A stretch of DNA of 15,357 bases from Candidatus Methanoperedentaceae archaeon (GTDB lineage: Archaea; Halobacteriota; Methanosarcinia; Methanosarcinales; Methanoperedenaceae), in contig JACUTP010000029.1 of assembly GCA_014859785.1 (NCBI GenBank), positions 1 through 15,357 of the forward strand. The letters are read 5' to 3'. Both the position numbers and the translations under genes were made by a program. The notes beneath the pieces were generated by a model that saw nothing but the letters and a program-made list of their open reading frames with translations, had not been told where the DNA came from and made no database searches. Shown one piece after another: positions 1 to 6,737 of the stretch. Numbering within the stretch: the stretch's first letter is position 1; each line of letters opens with the position of its first letter.

Positions 1-80
1 GGGATTTCCACACATTAATTCAGGTTACATATTTATTTGAACCTTACTTCAATTCCAATATATTTATAGTGACAATAATT

Positions 81-299
81 CCTGATGAGATAAAGCCGAA
101 ATTTTCACCAAACGTTCCTGAAAAGGAAGAAGATATTAAGAGTCCGCGTGTCGAGAGAAAGAAAAATGGTCTAAAACTGCAAAAAAACCTCGTATAAAAG
201 ATAGATCGGACAGAAGTCAAGTATGTTGATAAGAGTATTCTTCCTCCCGATGCCGAACATAAAGGTTATAGAACCGTGATAGTTCTGTTTTCCATCTGA
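81..299 (+). pseudogene. decayed transposase fragment (IS66-like N-terminal/linker region)
   Basis: Three reading frames join into one protein-like stretch. The first frame gives IKPKFSPNVPEKEEDIK and runs to about 164. Restoring one A in the A-run at 162-166 continues as WSKTAKKPRIK. Removing the extra G at 200 continues as IDRTEVKYVDKSILPPDAEH and then KGYRTVIV, to about 284; the frame stops at 297-299. I recognise the pattern (KPN, WSK, KIDRTE, VDKSxLPxDAxxKGY, VIV) from the linker before the catalytic domain of large IS66-like transposases. This is recognition by eye, and the family name is the weaker part of the call. The DDE catalytic part is absent after about 284, so the fragment is truncated on that side. 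The same first frame is open back to position 3, but the residues there are not recognisable. Ends of the element and target-site repeats are not visible. Confidence 0.55.
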
Positions 300-401
300 A
301 GAACGATTTGATGAACTTCCGGTAATTGTAGTTGTCCTTGTTTCTGTCAATTCATCCACATCCTTACCTGTTCGTTTGACTACTTGTATTGCTATTCCCA
401 C
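171..401 (-). other. doubtful short open frame, 76 codons, GTG start
   Basis: An open frame starts at a GTG (399-401) and ends at 171. Its second half is antisense to the transposase remnant and so is probably not real coding. Its first part, about 285-401, reads as a hydrophilic Thr/Ser-rich peptide (DVDELTETRTTTITGSSSNR) that could be the surviving 5' end of a gene cut by insertion or deletion. It lies downstream of the minus-strand half of the palindromic TATA element at 427-446. There is no recognisable family and no clear ribosome binding site. Confidence 0.15.
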
Positions 402-426
402 GGTATTCGCAATTTTTTACAAATAA

Positions 427-446
427 GTATTTAAAGCTTTAAATAC
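427..446 (+). promoter_or_regulatory. tbp promoter: 20-bp perfect palindrome with symmetric TATA-like halves
   Basis: GTATTTAAAGCTTTAAATAC is its own exact reverse complement; symmetry fails at the next base on each side. Each half contains TTTAAATA/TATTTAAA, close to an archaeal TATA box. A start site about 25 nt downstream would fall at roughly 457-466, just before the tbp ATG at 468. A second A/T-rich block, CTATATAAAG (449-458), follows but overlaps the GGGAG ribosome binding site (457-461), so it is less likely to be the working box. The symmetry could support bidirectional initiation or a dimeric repressor site. Confidence 0.6.
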
Positions 447-467
447 CCTATATAAAGGGAGAACATT

Positions 468-1034
468 ATGTCCAAAGCTGAAGAGTCAATAAAAACGATT
501 AAGATTGAAAACGTTGTAGCATCGACAGGAATCGGAGTTAAGCTTGACCTTAATGAGGTTATCAGGATTCTTGACGGTGCGGATTATAACAAGGAACGGT
601 TTCCCGGGGTGGTTTACAGGACAGCAAACCCGAAAACGGCAGCACTCATTTTCGGAAGCGGGAAGATTGTATGCACTGGCGCCAAGAGTATTTCGGATGT
701 GCATACAGGTCTTTCAAAGGTCTTTGAAAAGCTGAGGCAGCTTGACATCGTTATCGAGGAAAATCCTGAGGTTAAAATCCAGAATATAGTTGCTTCTGCT
801 GACCTTAAAACCGTTCTGAACCTGAACGCTATTGCTATCGGTCTGGGGCTTGAGAATATCGAGTACGAGCCCGAGCAGTTCCCTGGTCTTGTGTACAGGC
901 TTGATGTGCCTAAAGTTGTAATGCTGCTGTTTGGTTCGGGTAAGCTTGTGGTAACCGGCGGAAAGAAGCCTGAGGATGCCGAGGCTGCTGTTGAGAAGAT
1001 TGTCGAGGAACTTGACGGTCTGGGGCTGCTGTAA
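468..1034 (+). CDS. tbp: TATA-box-binding protein (TBP)
   Basis: General transcription initiation factor that binds and bends the TATA box and recruits TFB and RNA polymerase. At 188 residues it has the usual archaeal length. The two-fold pseudo-repeat is plain: residues about 11-96 and 102-186 each carry an I(E/Q)N(V/I)VAS start, an FPG(V/L)VYR loop and an (I/L)FGSGK(I/L)V(C/V)TG strand. The four phenylalanines expected to intercalate into DNA are F45, F62, F138 and F155, with the same 17-residue spacing in each repeat. The ATG is preceded by GGGAG at 457-461 (six bases between), which fixes the start. Other in-frame and antisense frames here are shadows. The gene is monocistronic: palindromic promoter upstream, hairpin terminator at its stop codon. 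Confidence 0.97.
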   Translation: MSKAEESIKTIKIENVVASTGIGVKLDLNEVIRILDGADYNKERFPGVVYRTANPKTAALIFGSGKIVCTGAKSISDVHTGLSKVFEKLRQLDIVIEENPEVKIQNIVASADLKTVLNLNAIAIGLGLENIEYEPEQFPGLVYRLDVPKVVMLLFGSGKLVVTGGKKPEDAEAAVEKIVEELDGLGLL

Positions 1035-1058
1035 GCCCCATTTTTTTATTTTTTTTTT
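1021..1058 (+). terminator. hairpin plus oligo-T terminator overlapping the tbp stop codon
   Basis: TGGGGCT (1021-1027) pairs with AGCCCCA (1034-1040) around a six-base loop that contains most of the TAA stop. It is followed directly by two T-runs, seven and ten long, separated by one A. Oligo-T alone is the usual archaeal termination signal; the GC-rich 7-bp stem gives this one a bacterial look. Confidence 0.75.
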
Positions 1059-1131
1059 AGATAATTACCGTGTTTGCCAATTCGATTATATATTCCCGTA
1101 TCTTCAAAGAAGGCATAGGGAGAAAGTATTC

Positions 1132-1168
1132 TTATCCAGGACACAGGGTATTATCCAATCCGGGATAA
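1132..1168. repeat. TTATCC direct and inverted repeats upstream of the thermosome gene
   Basis: TTATCCA occurs at 1132-1138 and 1151-1157. The inverse GGATAA at 1163-1168 can pair with TTATCC at 1151-1156 across a six-base loop. They lie in the 242-base gap between tbp and the thermosome gene. They may be operator elements or chance repeats; apart from these, the tbp terminator, the 1179-1196 palindrome and the TATA region I see nothing else in the gap. Confidence 0.3.
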
Positions 1169-1178
1169 GCCATTCATC

Positions 1179-1196
1179 TTTTCACATATGTGAAAA
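1179..1196. promoter_or_regulatory. 18-bp perfect palindrome, candidate operator for the thermosome gene
   Basis: TTTTCACATATGTGAAAA reads identically on both strands. It lies about 25 bases upstream of the presumed TATA box (about 1218-1230) of the thermosome gene. A perfect 18-bp symmetric site at this location suits a dimeric winged-helix regulator, acting either as activator upstream of the promoter or in heat-shock control. No regulator gene is adjacent. It is not in coding sequence of any gene I accept. Confidence 0.45.
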
Positions 1197-1217
1197 TCTT
1201 TACCATGTGTATTGCAT

Positions 1218-1230
1218 AAATTATTTATAG
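1218..1230 (+). promoter_or_regulatory. TATA box region of the thermosome gene
   Basis: AAATTATTTATAG is the best TATA-like element before the thermosome gene. A start about 25 nt downstream, near 1250, would give a leader of roughly 25 nt containing the GGAGGT ribosome binding site at 1263-1268. Confidence 0.5.
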
Positions 1231-1276
1231 AACCACAAACACTTAGAATCATCATTACGTTTGGAGGTAATTGATT

Positions 1277-2923
1277 ATGGCAGGACAATTAGCAGGACAG
1301 CCAATTATTATTAATGATGAAGATAAAACGAGAACTACCGGAAGGGAAGCCCTCGGGTATAATATCACCGCAGCAAATGCAATAGCAAAAGCAGTTAAGA
1401 CCACGCTCGGTCCGAAAGGCATGGATAAAATGCTTGTGAACCAGGTGGGGGATATGGTAATTAGCAATGACGGTGCAACCATCCTGCGCCAGCTTGATAT
1501 TAAGCATCCTGCTGCAAAAATGATGGTCGAAATAGCCCGTACGCAGGAAGATAAAGCAGGAGACGGCACCACAAGTGCGGTTGTTCTTGCAGGAGAACTC
1601 TTGAACAAAGCCCTGAAAATGGTTGAGCAGGGTATTCATCCCACAACAATAACCAGGGGATACAGTCTTGCTTCTGTGAAAGCTCTTGAAATCCTTGACG
1701 GAATGACTATTAATACATCAGAAGAACACCTTGAAAACATAGCAAGGACAGCATTGACAGGAAAAAGTGCAGACCTTGCCCTTGAACCGCTTGTCCAGGT
1801 TTGCGTACAAACTGCAAAGGCGATAAAAGAAGGGGATAAGGTAAACATAAAAGAAAATATTAACATCATCCACCAGCGCGGCGGGAGCCTGAAGGATATT
1901 AAATTCGTCCACGGTCTGGTGCTGGATAAGGTAAGGATTCACAAGAACATGCCAAAAAAAGTTGAGAACGCAAAAATTGCAGTTCTTGATGTTGGTATTG
2001 AGGTTAAGAAAACCCAGCTTGATTCGAAAATCAACATCACGTCACCCGAACTCTTAAAAGAAGCAAGGCTAGAAGAGAGTAAGCTTGTTGAAGAAAAGGT
2101 GGAAGCCCTTGCTAAAAGCGGTGCAAATGTGGTGTTTACTGAGAAGGGTATTGATGATATTGCAATGCATTACCTTGCAAAAAAGCGCATTTACGTCTTG
2201 AGGAGATGTAAAGAAGAAGAGATTAAAAAGATTGTTAAAGCAACCGGTGCACGCGTGGTTTCTAAACTTGACGAAATCGAGGAAAGAGATATCGGGAAAG
2301 CCGAAGTTGTTGAGGAACGCGGTATCGGGAATTACAAGATGACATACATCGAAGGATGTAAAAACCCGAAAGCCGTATCCATTCTGATTTACAGCGGTAC
2401 CGAACAGGTTGCTGATGAAATCGAACGCGCACTTGATGATGCCCTGCGTGTAGTTGGCGTGGTAATTGAAGATGGCAGGATTGTTCCCGGAGGAGGGGCG
2501 CCGGAAATAGAGATGTCACAGAAACTCCGGGCTTATGCAACAACAGTAGGTGGGAAGGAACAGGTTGCAATAATGGCTTATTCTGATGCCCTTGAAGAGA
2601 TTCCAAAAGGCATTGCGGAAAACGCAGGTCTTAATGCCATAGACGCTATTGTTGAACTCAGGAATGAGCACAGCAAGGGTGTGGTTACGGCAGGATTGGA
2701 TATTTTCACAGGCAAATCCATAGATATGGTCACAGCAGGTATTGTGGAGCCGCTCCGTGTAAAGACGCAGGAAATCAAATCCGCAACAGACGCTGCAAAC
2801 ATGATACTCCGTGTTGATGATGTCCTTATGGCAGAAGAAACCGGTATGATGGATGTCAAGCCAGAACACACCGCGGATTATTATGACGGGATACAGGCGC
2901 CTGACGTCGGGGATGACTTTTAA
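1277..2923 (+). CDS. ths: thermosome subunit (group II chaperonin, CCT/TCP-1 type)
   Basis: ATP-driven double-ring folding chamber of the archaeal cytosol; closes with a built-in lid and needs no GroES. The product is 548 residues from the ATG at 1277, chosen because GGAGGT (1263-1268) sits eight bases upstream; a TTG two codons earlier is possible but less well placed. Seen in order: KTTLGPKGMDKMLV (residues 41-54), NDGATILRQLDI (64-75) and the nucleotide-binding GDGTTS (95-100), then a long apical domain, and GRIVPGGGAPEIEMS where the equatorial domain resumes. The C-terminus ends in DVGDDF, without the Gly-Gly-Met tail common in archaeal subunits. No second subunit gene is in the window, so whether the ring is homo- or hetero-oligomeric cannot be judged. 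Confidence 0.97.
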   Translation: MAGQLAGQPIIINDEDKTRTTGREALGYNITAANAIAKAVKTTLGPKGMDKMLVNQVGDMVISNDGATILRQLDIKHPAAKMMVEIARTQEDKAGDGTTSAVVLAGELLNKALKMVEQGIHPTTITRGYSLASVKALEILDGMTINTSEEHLENIARTALTGKSADLALEPLVQVCVQTAKAIKEGDKVNIKENINIIHQRGGSLKDIKFVHGLVLDKVRIHKNMPKKVENAKIAVLDVGIEVKKTQLDSKINITSPELLKEARLEESKLVEEKVEALAKSGANVVFTEKGIDDIAMHYLAKKRIYVLRRCKEEEIKKIVKATGARVVSKLDEIEERDIGKAEVVEERGIGNYKMTYIEGCKNPKAVSILIYSGTEQVADEIERALDDALRVVGVVIEDGRIVPGGGAPEIEMSQKLRAYATTVGGKEQVAIMAYSDALEEIPKGIAENAGLNAIDAIVELRNEHSKGVVTAGLDIFTGKSIDMVTAGIVEPLRVKTQEIKSATDAANMILRVDDVLMAEETGMMDVKPEHTADYYDGIQAPDVGDDF

Positions 2924-2979
2924 TAGGATAATGCGTAAATAATATTATATCCGCTAAGGGTTGGTATTAATGTGTAAGC

Positions 2980-2987
2980 TTTATATA
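2980..2987 (+). promoter_or_regulatory. TATA box of the grpE-dnaK operon
   Basis: TTTATATA is a near-ideal archaeal TATA box, preceded by the purine-containing GTAAGC (2974-2979) in the position of a BRE. A start site is expected near 3008-3012, giving a short leader of about 25 nt before the TTG start of grpE. Confidence 0.75.
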
Positions 2988-3034
2988 AATGGATTCGGAA
3001 ATAATGGATTTAATAACGGGAGAGTTGTTGGATA

Positions 3035-3592
3035 TTGAAGAAAAATAAAGTTGAAGACGAAAAAGTACAGGATGAAGGAACCGATGAAGAAATAATTGAA
3101 GAATCGGGTGAAGACGCAAAAGATAATCTGGCAGGTGAAATAGAATCACTGAAAAAACAGCTTGATGACGAAAAAGACAGGTATATCCGTCTGGCTGCCG
3201 AATTTGATAATTTCAGGAAAAGAAGCCAGAATGAAAAAGAGAAGTATATAAAATACGCTAACGAACAGCTTATACTGGAACTGCTTAATGTATGGGAAAG
3301 CCTTGGCAGGGGACTTGAAAATGCCAGGGAATCAAATAATAAGGATAAGCTAATTGAAGGAATGGAACTTGTACATAAACAGTTCCGGGATGTTCTCGAA
3401 AAGAACGGCCTTAGCACGATTAAAGCAGTGGGTGAAAAATTCGACCCGTACAGGCACGAGGCTGTGATGATTACACAGACCGATGAGTGCGAGGAAGATA
3501 CCGTTCTTGAAGAGTTCACAAAAGGTTACATGCTGAATAACAATGTAATTCGTTATTCCAAAGTCAGGGTATCTAAAAACAAGGAAGAATAG
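3035..3592 (+). CDS. grpE: GrpE, nucleotide exchange factor of DnaK
   Basis: Releases ADP from DnaK to restart its substrate cycle; acts as a dimer. The protein is 185 residues, in the family's usual range. A very acidic, probably disordered N-terminus (about residues 1-35) leads into a long charged helix (SLKKQLDDEKDRYIRLAAEF), continues as DNFRKRSQNEKEKY, and ends in the beta domain with GEKFDPYRHEAVM, the family signature. The start is a TTG at 3035; an in-frame TAA at 3014-3016 and no better codon limit the choice, and GGGAG at 3018-3022 is a rather distant ribosome binding site (12 bases). The gene is 26 bp upstream of dnaK and shares its promoter. Confidence 0.93.
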   Translation: MKKNKVEDEKVQDEGTDEEIIEESGEDAKDNLAGEIESLKKQLDDEKDRYIRLAAEFDNFRKRSQNEKEKYIKYANEQLILELLNVWESLGRGLENARESNNKDKLIEGMELVHKQFRDVLEKNGLSTIKAVGEKFDPYRHEAVMITQTDECEEDTVLEEFTKGYMLNNNVIRYSKVRVSKNKEE

Positions 3593-3618
3593 AATAAAAG
3601 ATAAACCAGGTGAAAATA

Positions 3619-5484
3619 ATGGCAAAGATAATTGGAATCGATTTAGGTACAAGCAATTCAGCAGCTGCTGTAATGCAGGGCGACAGACCTGTTATTATAC
3701 AGGCTGCTGAAGGCACTTCAGTTGGTGGTAAAGCATTTCCGTCATATGTAGCATTCACGAAAGACGGGGAAAAACTGGTCGGTGAGCCTGCAAGAAGACA
3801 GGCAGTTACAAACCCGGAAGGTACTGTTACAGCTTTTAAGAGAAAGATGGGGTCGGATTTCAAGTATAAACTGCGTGATAAGGAATACCGCCCGCAGGAA
3901 CTTTCGGCTTTTATCCTTCAGAAGATTAAGAAGGATTCTGAGGCTTTCCTTGGTGAAAAAGTCGAAAAGGCGGTGATTACCGTACCTGCTTATTTTAATG
4001 ATAACCAGAGACAGGCGACCAAGGATGCCGGGGAGATTGCAGGTCTTGAGGTTGTGAGGATTATAAACGAACCTACGGCAGCCTCGCTTGCTTACGGTCT
4101 TGATAAGGAAGGCGACCATAAGATTATGGTTTTCGACCTTGGAGGCGGCACGCTTGATGTAACGATTATGGAACTCGGAGGCGGGGTATTCGAAGTGAAA
4201 TCCACATCAGGAGATACCGAACTTGGCGGCACTGATATGGATAACAGGATTGTGGATTACATCGCTGAGGAGTTTAAGAAAGAGCACGGTATTGACCTCA
4301 GGCAGGACAAAGTTGCGAACCAGAGGCTCAGGGATGCTGCTGAAAAGGCAAAAATCGAGCTTTCCACAACACTTACCACTGATATCAACCAGCCGTTTAT
4401 CACTGCGGATGCAGGTGGTCCGAAACACCTGACCATGACACTTACAAGATCTAAACTTGAGGATATAATCAGGGACGTAATAGACAGGTGCAGGGCGCCG
4501 ATGGAAAATGCAATGAAGGATGCAAAACTCCAGAAAAGTGACATTTCCAAAATTATAATGGTTGGCGGACCTACACGCATGCCGATTGTCCAGAAATTTG
4601 TTGAGGATTATGTGGGCAAACCCGTGGAACGGGGTGTTGACCCTATGGAATGTGTCGCTATGGGCGCTGCTATCCAGGCAGGCGTGCTGTCAGGCGAGGT
4701 TAAGGATATCCTGCTTCTTGATGTAACACCGCTTACGCTTGGAATCGAAACCCTCGGCAATGTCATGACAAAACTCATTGACCGCAACACCACCATCCCG
4801 ACAAGGAAGAGCCAGATATTCTCCACTGCTGCTGACAACCAGACAACTGTTGAAATCCACGTTTTACAGGGCGAGAGGGCTATGGCGTATGATAATATTA
4901 CCCTTGGCAGGTTCAACCTTGTGGGCATTCCTCCAGCAATGCGCGGGATACCCCAGATAGAGGTTACTTTCGATATTGATGCAAACGGCATCCTCCATGT
5001 TTCTGCCAGGGACCTTGGCACAGGAAAAGAGCAGAAAATGACCATAACAGCACCTCTTAAAATGAACAAGGACGAAATCGACCGGAAGATGAAAGAGGCT
5101 GAACAATACGAGGAAGAGGACAGGAAGAAGCGGGAAAAAGTCGAACTCCATAACCAGGCTGACACCCTTATTTACAGCACGGAAAATACCATTAAGGAAC
5201 TTGGTGACAAGGTCACGGAAGACCATAAGGTAAAAGTGAATGCCGCTGTTGAGAAAACAAGAGAAGCCTTAAAGAGCGACGACGTTTCACGGATAAAAGC
5301 TGCCATCGAGGAACTCACAAAGGAGATGCAGGCAGTAAGTGCTGTCCTTTACCAGCAGGCTCAAACTGAACAGCAGGCAAAAGAGCAAGCAGGACAGCAG
5401 GAAGAGGGGGCAGCAGGAGAGGAAAAGAAGGAAGAAGACGTTACAGATGCGGAATTCAAGGTAGTTGATGAGGACAAGAAATAA
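3619..5484 (+). CDS. dnaK: DnaK (Hsp70) molecular chaperone
   Basis: ATP-dependent chaperone that binds exposed hydrophobic peptides, working with DnaJ and GrpE. It is 621 residues from the ATG at 3619, chosen over the GTG at 3610 because the AGG at 3608-3610 serves as ribosome binding site. Three Hsp70 signatures are visible: IDLGTSNS near the N-terminus, FDLGGGTLDVTIME, and IIMVGGPTRMP. The interdomain linker and substrate domain follow (VKDILLLDVTPLTLGIET), then a Gln/Glu-rich tail ending in DAEFKVVDEDKK, like bacterial DnaK. Between AFKRKMGSDF and the PQELSAFIL segment the protein lacks the insertion of roughly two dozen residues found in proteobacterial DnaK. It therefore resembles Gram-positive DnaK, as known for archaeal Hsp70, in keeping with an old acquisition from bacteria. 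Confidence 0.98.
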   Translation: MAKIIGIDLGTSNSAAAVMQGDRPVIIQAAEGTSVGGKAFPSYVAFTKDGEKLVGEPARRQAVTNPEGTVTAFKRKMGSDFKYKLRDKEYRPQELSAFILQKIKKDSEAFLGEKVEKAVITVPAYFNDNQRQATKDAGEIAGLEVVRIINEPTAASLAYGLDKEGDHKIMVFDLGGGTLDVTIMELGGGVFEVKSTSGDTELGGTDMDNRIVDYIAEEFKKEHGIDLRQDKVANQRLRDAAEKAKIELSTTLTTDINQPFITADAGGPKHLTMTLTRSKLEDIIRDVIDRCRAPMENAMKDAKLQKSDISKIIMVGGPTRMPIVQKFVEDYVGKPVERGVDPMECVAMGAAIQAGVLSGEVKDILLLDVTPLTLGIETLGNVMTKLIDRNTTIPTRKSQIFSTAADNQTTVEIHVLQGERAMAYDNITLGRFNLVGIPPAMRGIPQIEVTFDIDANGILHVSARDLGTGKEQKMTITAPLKMNKDEIDRKMKEAEQYEEEDRKKREKVELHNQADTLIYSTENTIKELGDKVTEDHKVKVNAAVEKTREALKSDDVSRIKAAIEELTKEMQAVSAVLYQQAQTEQQAKEQAGQQEEGAAGEEKKEEDVTDAEFKVVDEDKK

Positions 5485-5551
5485 CCGTATCATTAATTCT
5501 GTGAGCCTGCGTGCTTTCATACGGTTTTTCGCAGGCTCATTTTAGTTTTTC
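5485..5551 (+). terminator. 10-bp hairpin between dnaK and dnaJ with possible pseudoknot
   Basis: TGAGCCTGCG (5502-5511) pairs perfectly with CGCAGGCTCA (5530-5539) around an 18-base loop, followed by TTTTAGTTTTT (5540-5550). In addition CCGTAT (5485-5490, directly after the dnaK stop) is complementary to ATACGG (5519-5524), which lies inside that loop, so both stems together would form an H-type pseudoknot. It could be a terminator or partial attenuator lowering dnaJ expression, or an RNA-processing site. Confidence 0.6.
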
Positions 5552-5572
5552 TTGCTTCCTGGCAATATAATT

Positions 5573-6712
5573 ATGGCTACAAAACGCGATTATTACGAAA
5601 TACTCGGGGTTGATAAAAAAGCATCAGCTGACGAAATCAAGAAAGAATACCGAAAACTGGCGATGAAGTATCACCCTGATAAGAACAATTCCCCTGATGC
5701 AGAGGAGAAGTTCAAGGAAATCTCGGAAGCTTATGCTGTACTCTCTGACCAGAACAAGCGACAGCAGTACGACCAGTTCGGTCATGCAGGGATTGACCAG
5801 AGATATTCGCAGGAAGATATTTTCAGGAGTGTAAATTTCGAGGATATTTTCGGGGATATGGGCTCTGGAGGGTTTGGGAGGGGAGGAAGTATTTTTGATG
5901 TTATCTTTGGCGGCAGAGGGCGACGCGGGGGACCGCAGCGCGGCTCAGATCTTTTATCAGAACTTACCATTAATTTTGAGGATGCGGTATTCGGGAAGAG
6001 TGTTAATATCGAAGTTCCAAGGTCGGAGACCTGTGATGTTTGTAAGGGAAGCGGGGCAAAACCCGGAACGTCGCCAAAATCCTGCTCCACATGCGGGGGA
6101 AGCGGACAGGTCAGCAGGACACAAAACACACCTTTTGGCAGGTTCATGACAACTTCAACATGCAGTACCTGCAGGGGCGAGGGGAAGGTAATTGATACGC
6201 CGTGTACAGCTTGCCATGGCTCAGGTTCCGTGCATAAAAAACGTAAAATCGAGGTTAAAATTCCGCCAGGTGTGGATACAGGTTCAAGGCTTCGGATTGC
6301 AGGAGAAGGTGAATCAGGCACCAGAGGAGGACCTCCCGGTGACCTGTTTGTTGATATTTATGTAAGACCCCATAAGATTTTCACCCGGCACGGGAATGAT
6401 ATCCTGATGGAAGCAACCATCAGCTTCGCACAGGCTGCCCTTGGGGATGAGATTGAGGTTCCGACCCTTAACGGGAATGTTATGATGAAAATCCCGGCAG
6501 GCACACAGAACGGCAGGGTGTTCAGGCTTAAGGGTAAGGGTGTTGCCGGACTTCATACGTCTGGAAAGGGAGACCAGCACGTAAAAATAAGGGTTGATGT
6601 TCCTACTAAACTTAACGATAAGCAGAAGGAACTGCTTCGGGAGTTTGCAGAAGCAAGCGGTGATAATATCAGGAGTAAGGGAATTTTTGAGAAGATAAAG
6701 GATAAGATTTGA
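5573..6712 (+). CDS. dnaJ: DnaJ (Hsp40), DnaK co-chaperone
   Basis: Delivers unfolded proteins to DnaK and stimulates its ATPase. It is a complete type I DnaJ of 379 residues. The J domain is residues about 5-70 with the HPD triad at 34-36. A Gly/Phe-rich linker spans about 92-122. The zinc-binding region has four CxxCxGxG repeats: C154/C157, C171/C174, C197/C200 and C211/C214. The C-terminal substrate domains follow. The start is set at the ATG of MATKRDYYEILG; an upstream TTG at 5552 would add seven residues unlike the family. No ribosome binding site is evident before the ATG, and the A/T-rich GCAATATAATT (5562-5572) is there instead. It follows dnaK by 88 bp across the hairpin, so it may be partly separate from grpE-dnaK. 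Confidence 0.96.
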   Translation: MATKRDYYEILGVDKKASADEIKKEYRKLAMKYHPDKNNSPDAEEKFKEISEAYAVLSDQNKRQQYDQFGHAGIDQRYSQEDIFRSVNFEDIFGDMGSGGFGRGGSIFDVIFGGRGRRGGPQRGSDLLSELTINFEDAVFGKSVNIEVPRSETCDVCKGSGAKPGTSPKSCSTCGGSGQVSRTQNTPFGRFMTTSTCSTCRGEGKVIDTPCTACHGSGSVHKKRKIEVKIPPGVDTGSRLRIAGEGESGTRGGPPGDLFVDIYVRPHKIFTRHGNDILMEATISFAQAALGDEIEVPTLNGNVMMKIPAGTQNGRVFRLKGKGVAGLHTSGKGDQHVKIRVDVPTKLNDKQKELLREFAEASGDNIRSKGIFEKIKDKI

Positions 6713-6737
6713 AGGGACTTGTGTTATTTCTTGAAAT

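Noticed and set aside
976..1230. 84-codon plus-strand frame overlapping the end of tbp and the spacer
   Set aside because: It runs through the tbp terminator and the 1179-1196 palindrome, has no ribosome binding site and no recognisable domain.
3010..3519. 169-codon Ser-rich frame antisense to grpE
   Set aside because: Its Ser/Phe-rich composition is what antisense of acidic, Lys/Glu-rich grpE gives; the sense strand has clear GrpE signatures.
4608..5165. 185-codon frame antisense to dnaK
   Set aside because: It lies entirely within conserved dnaK sequence, with no start signal or recognisable domain; a shadow frame.
5782..6321. 179-codon Pro/Ser-rich frame antisense to dnaJ
   Set aside because: It mirrors the Gly-rich and Cys-rich repeats of dnaJ, with no independent support.
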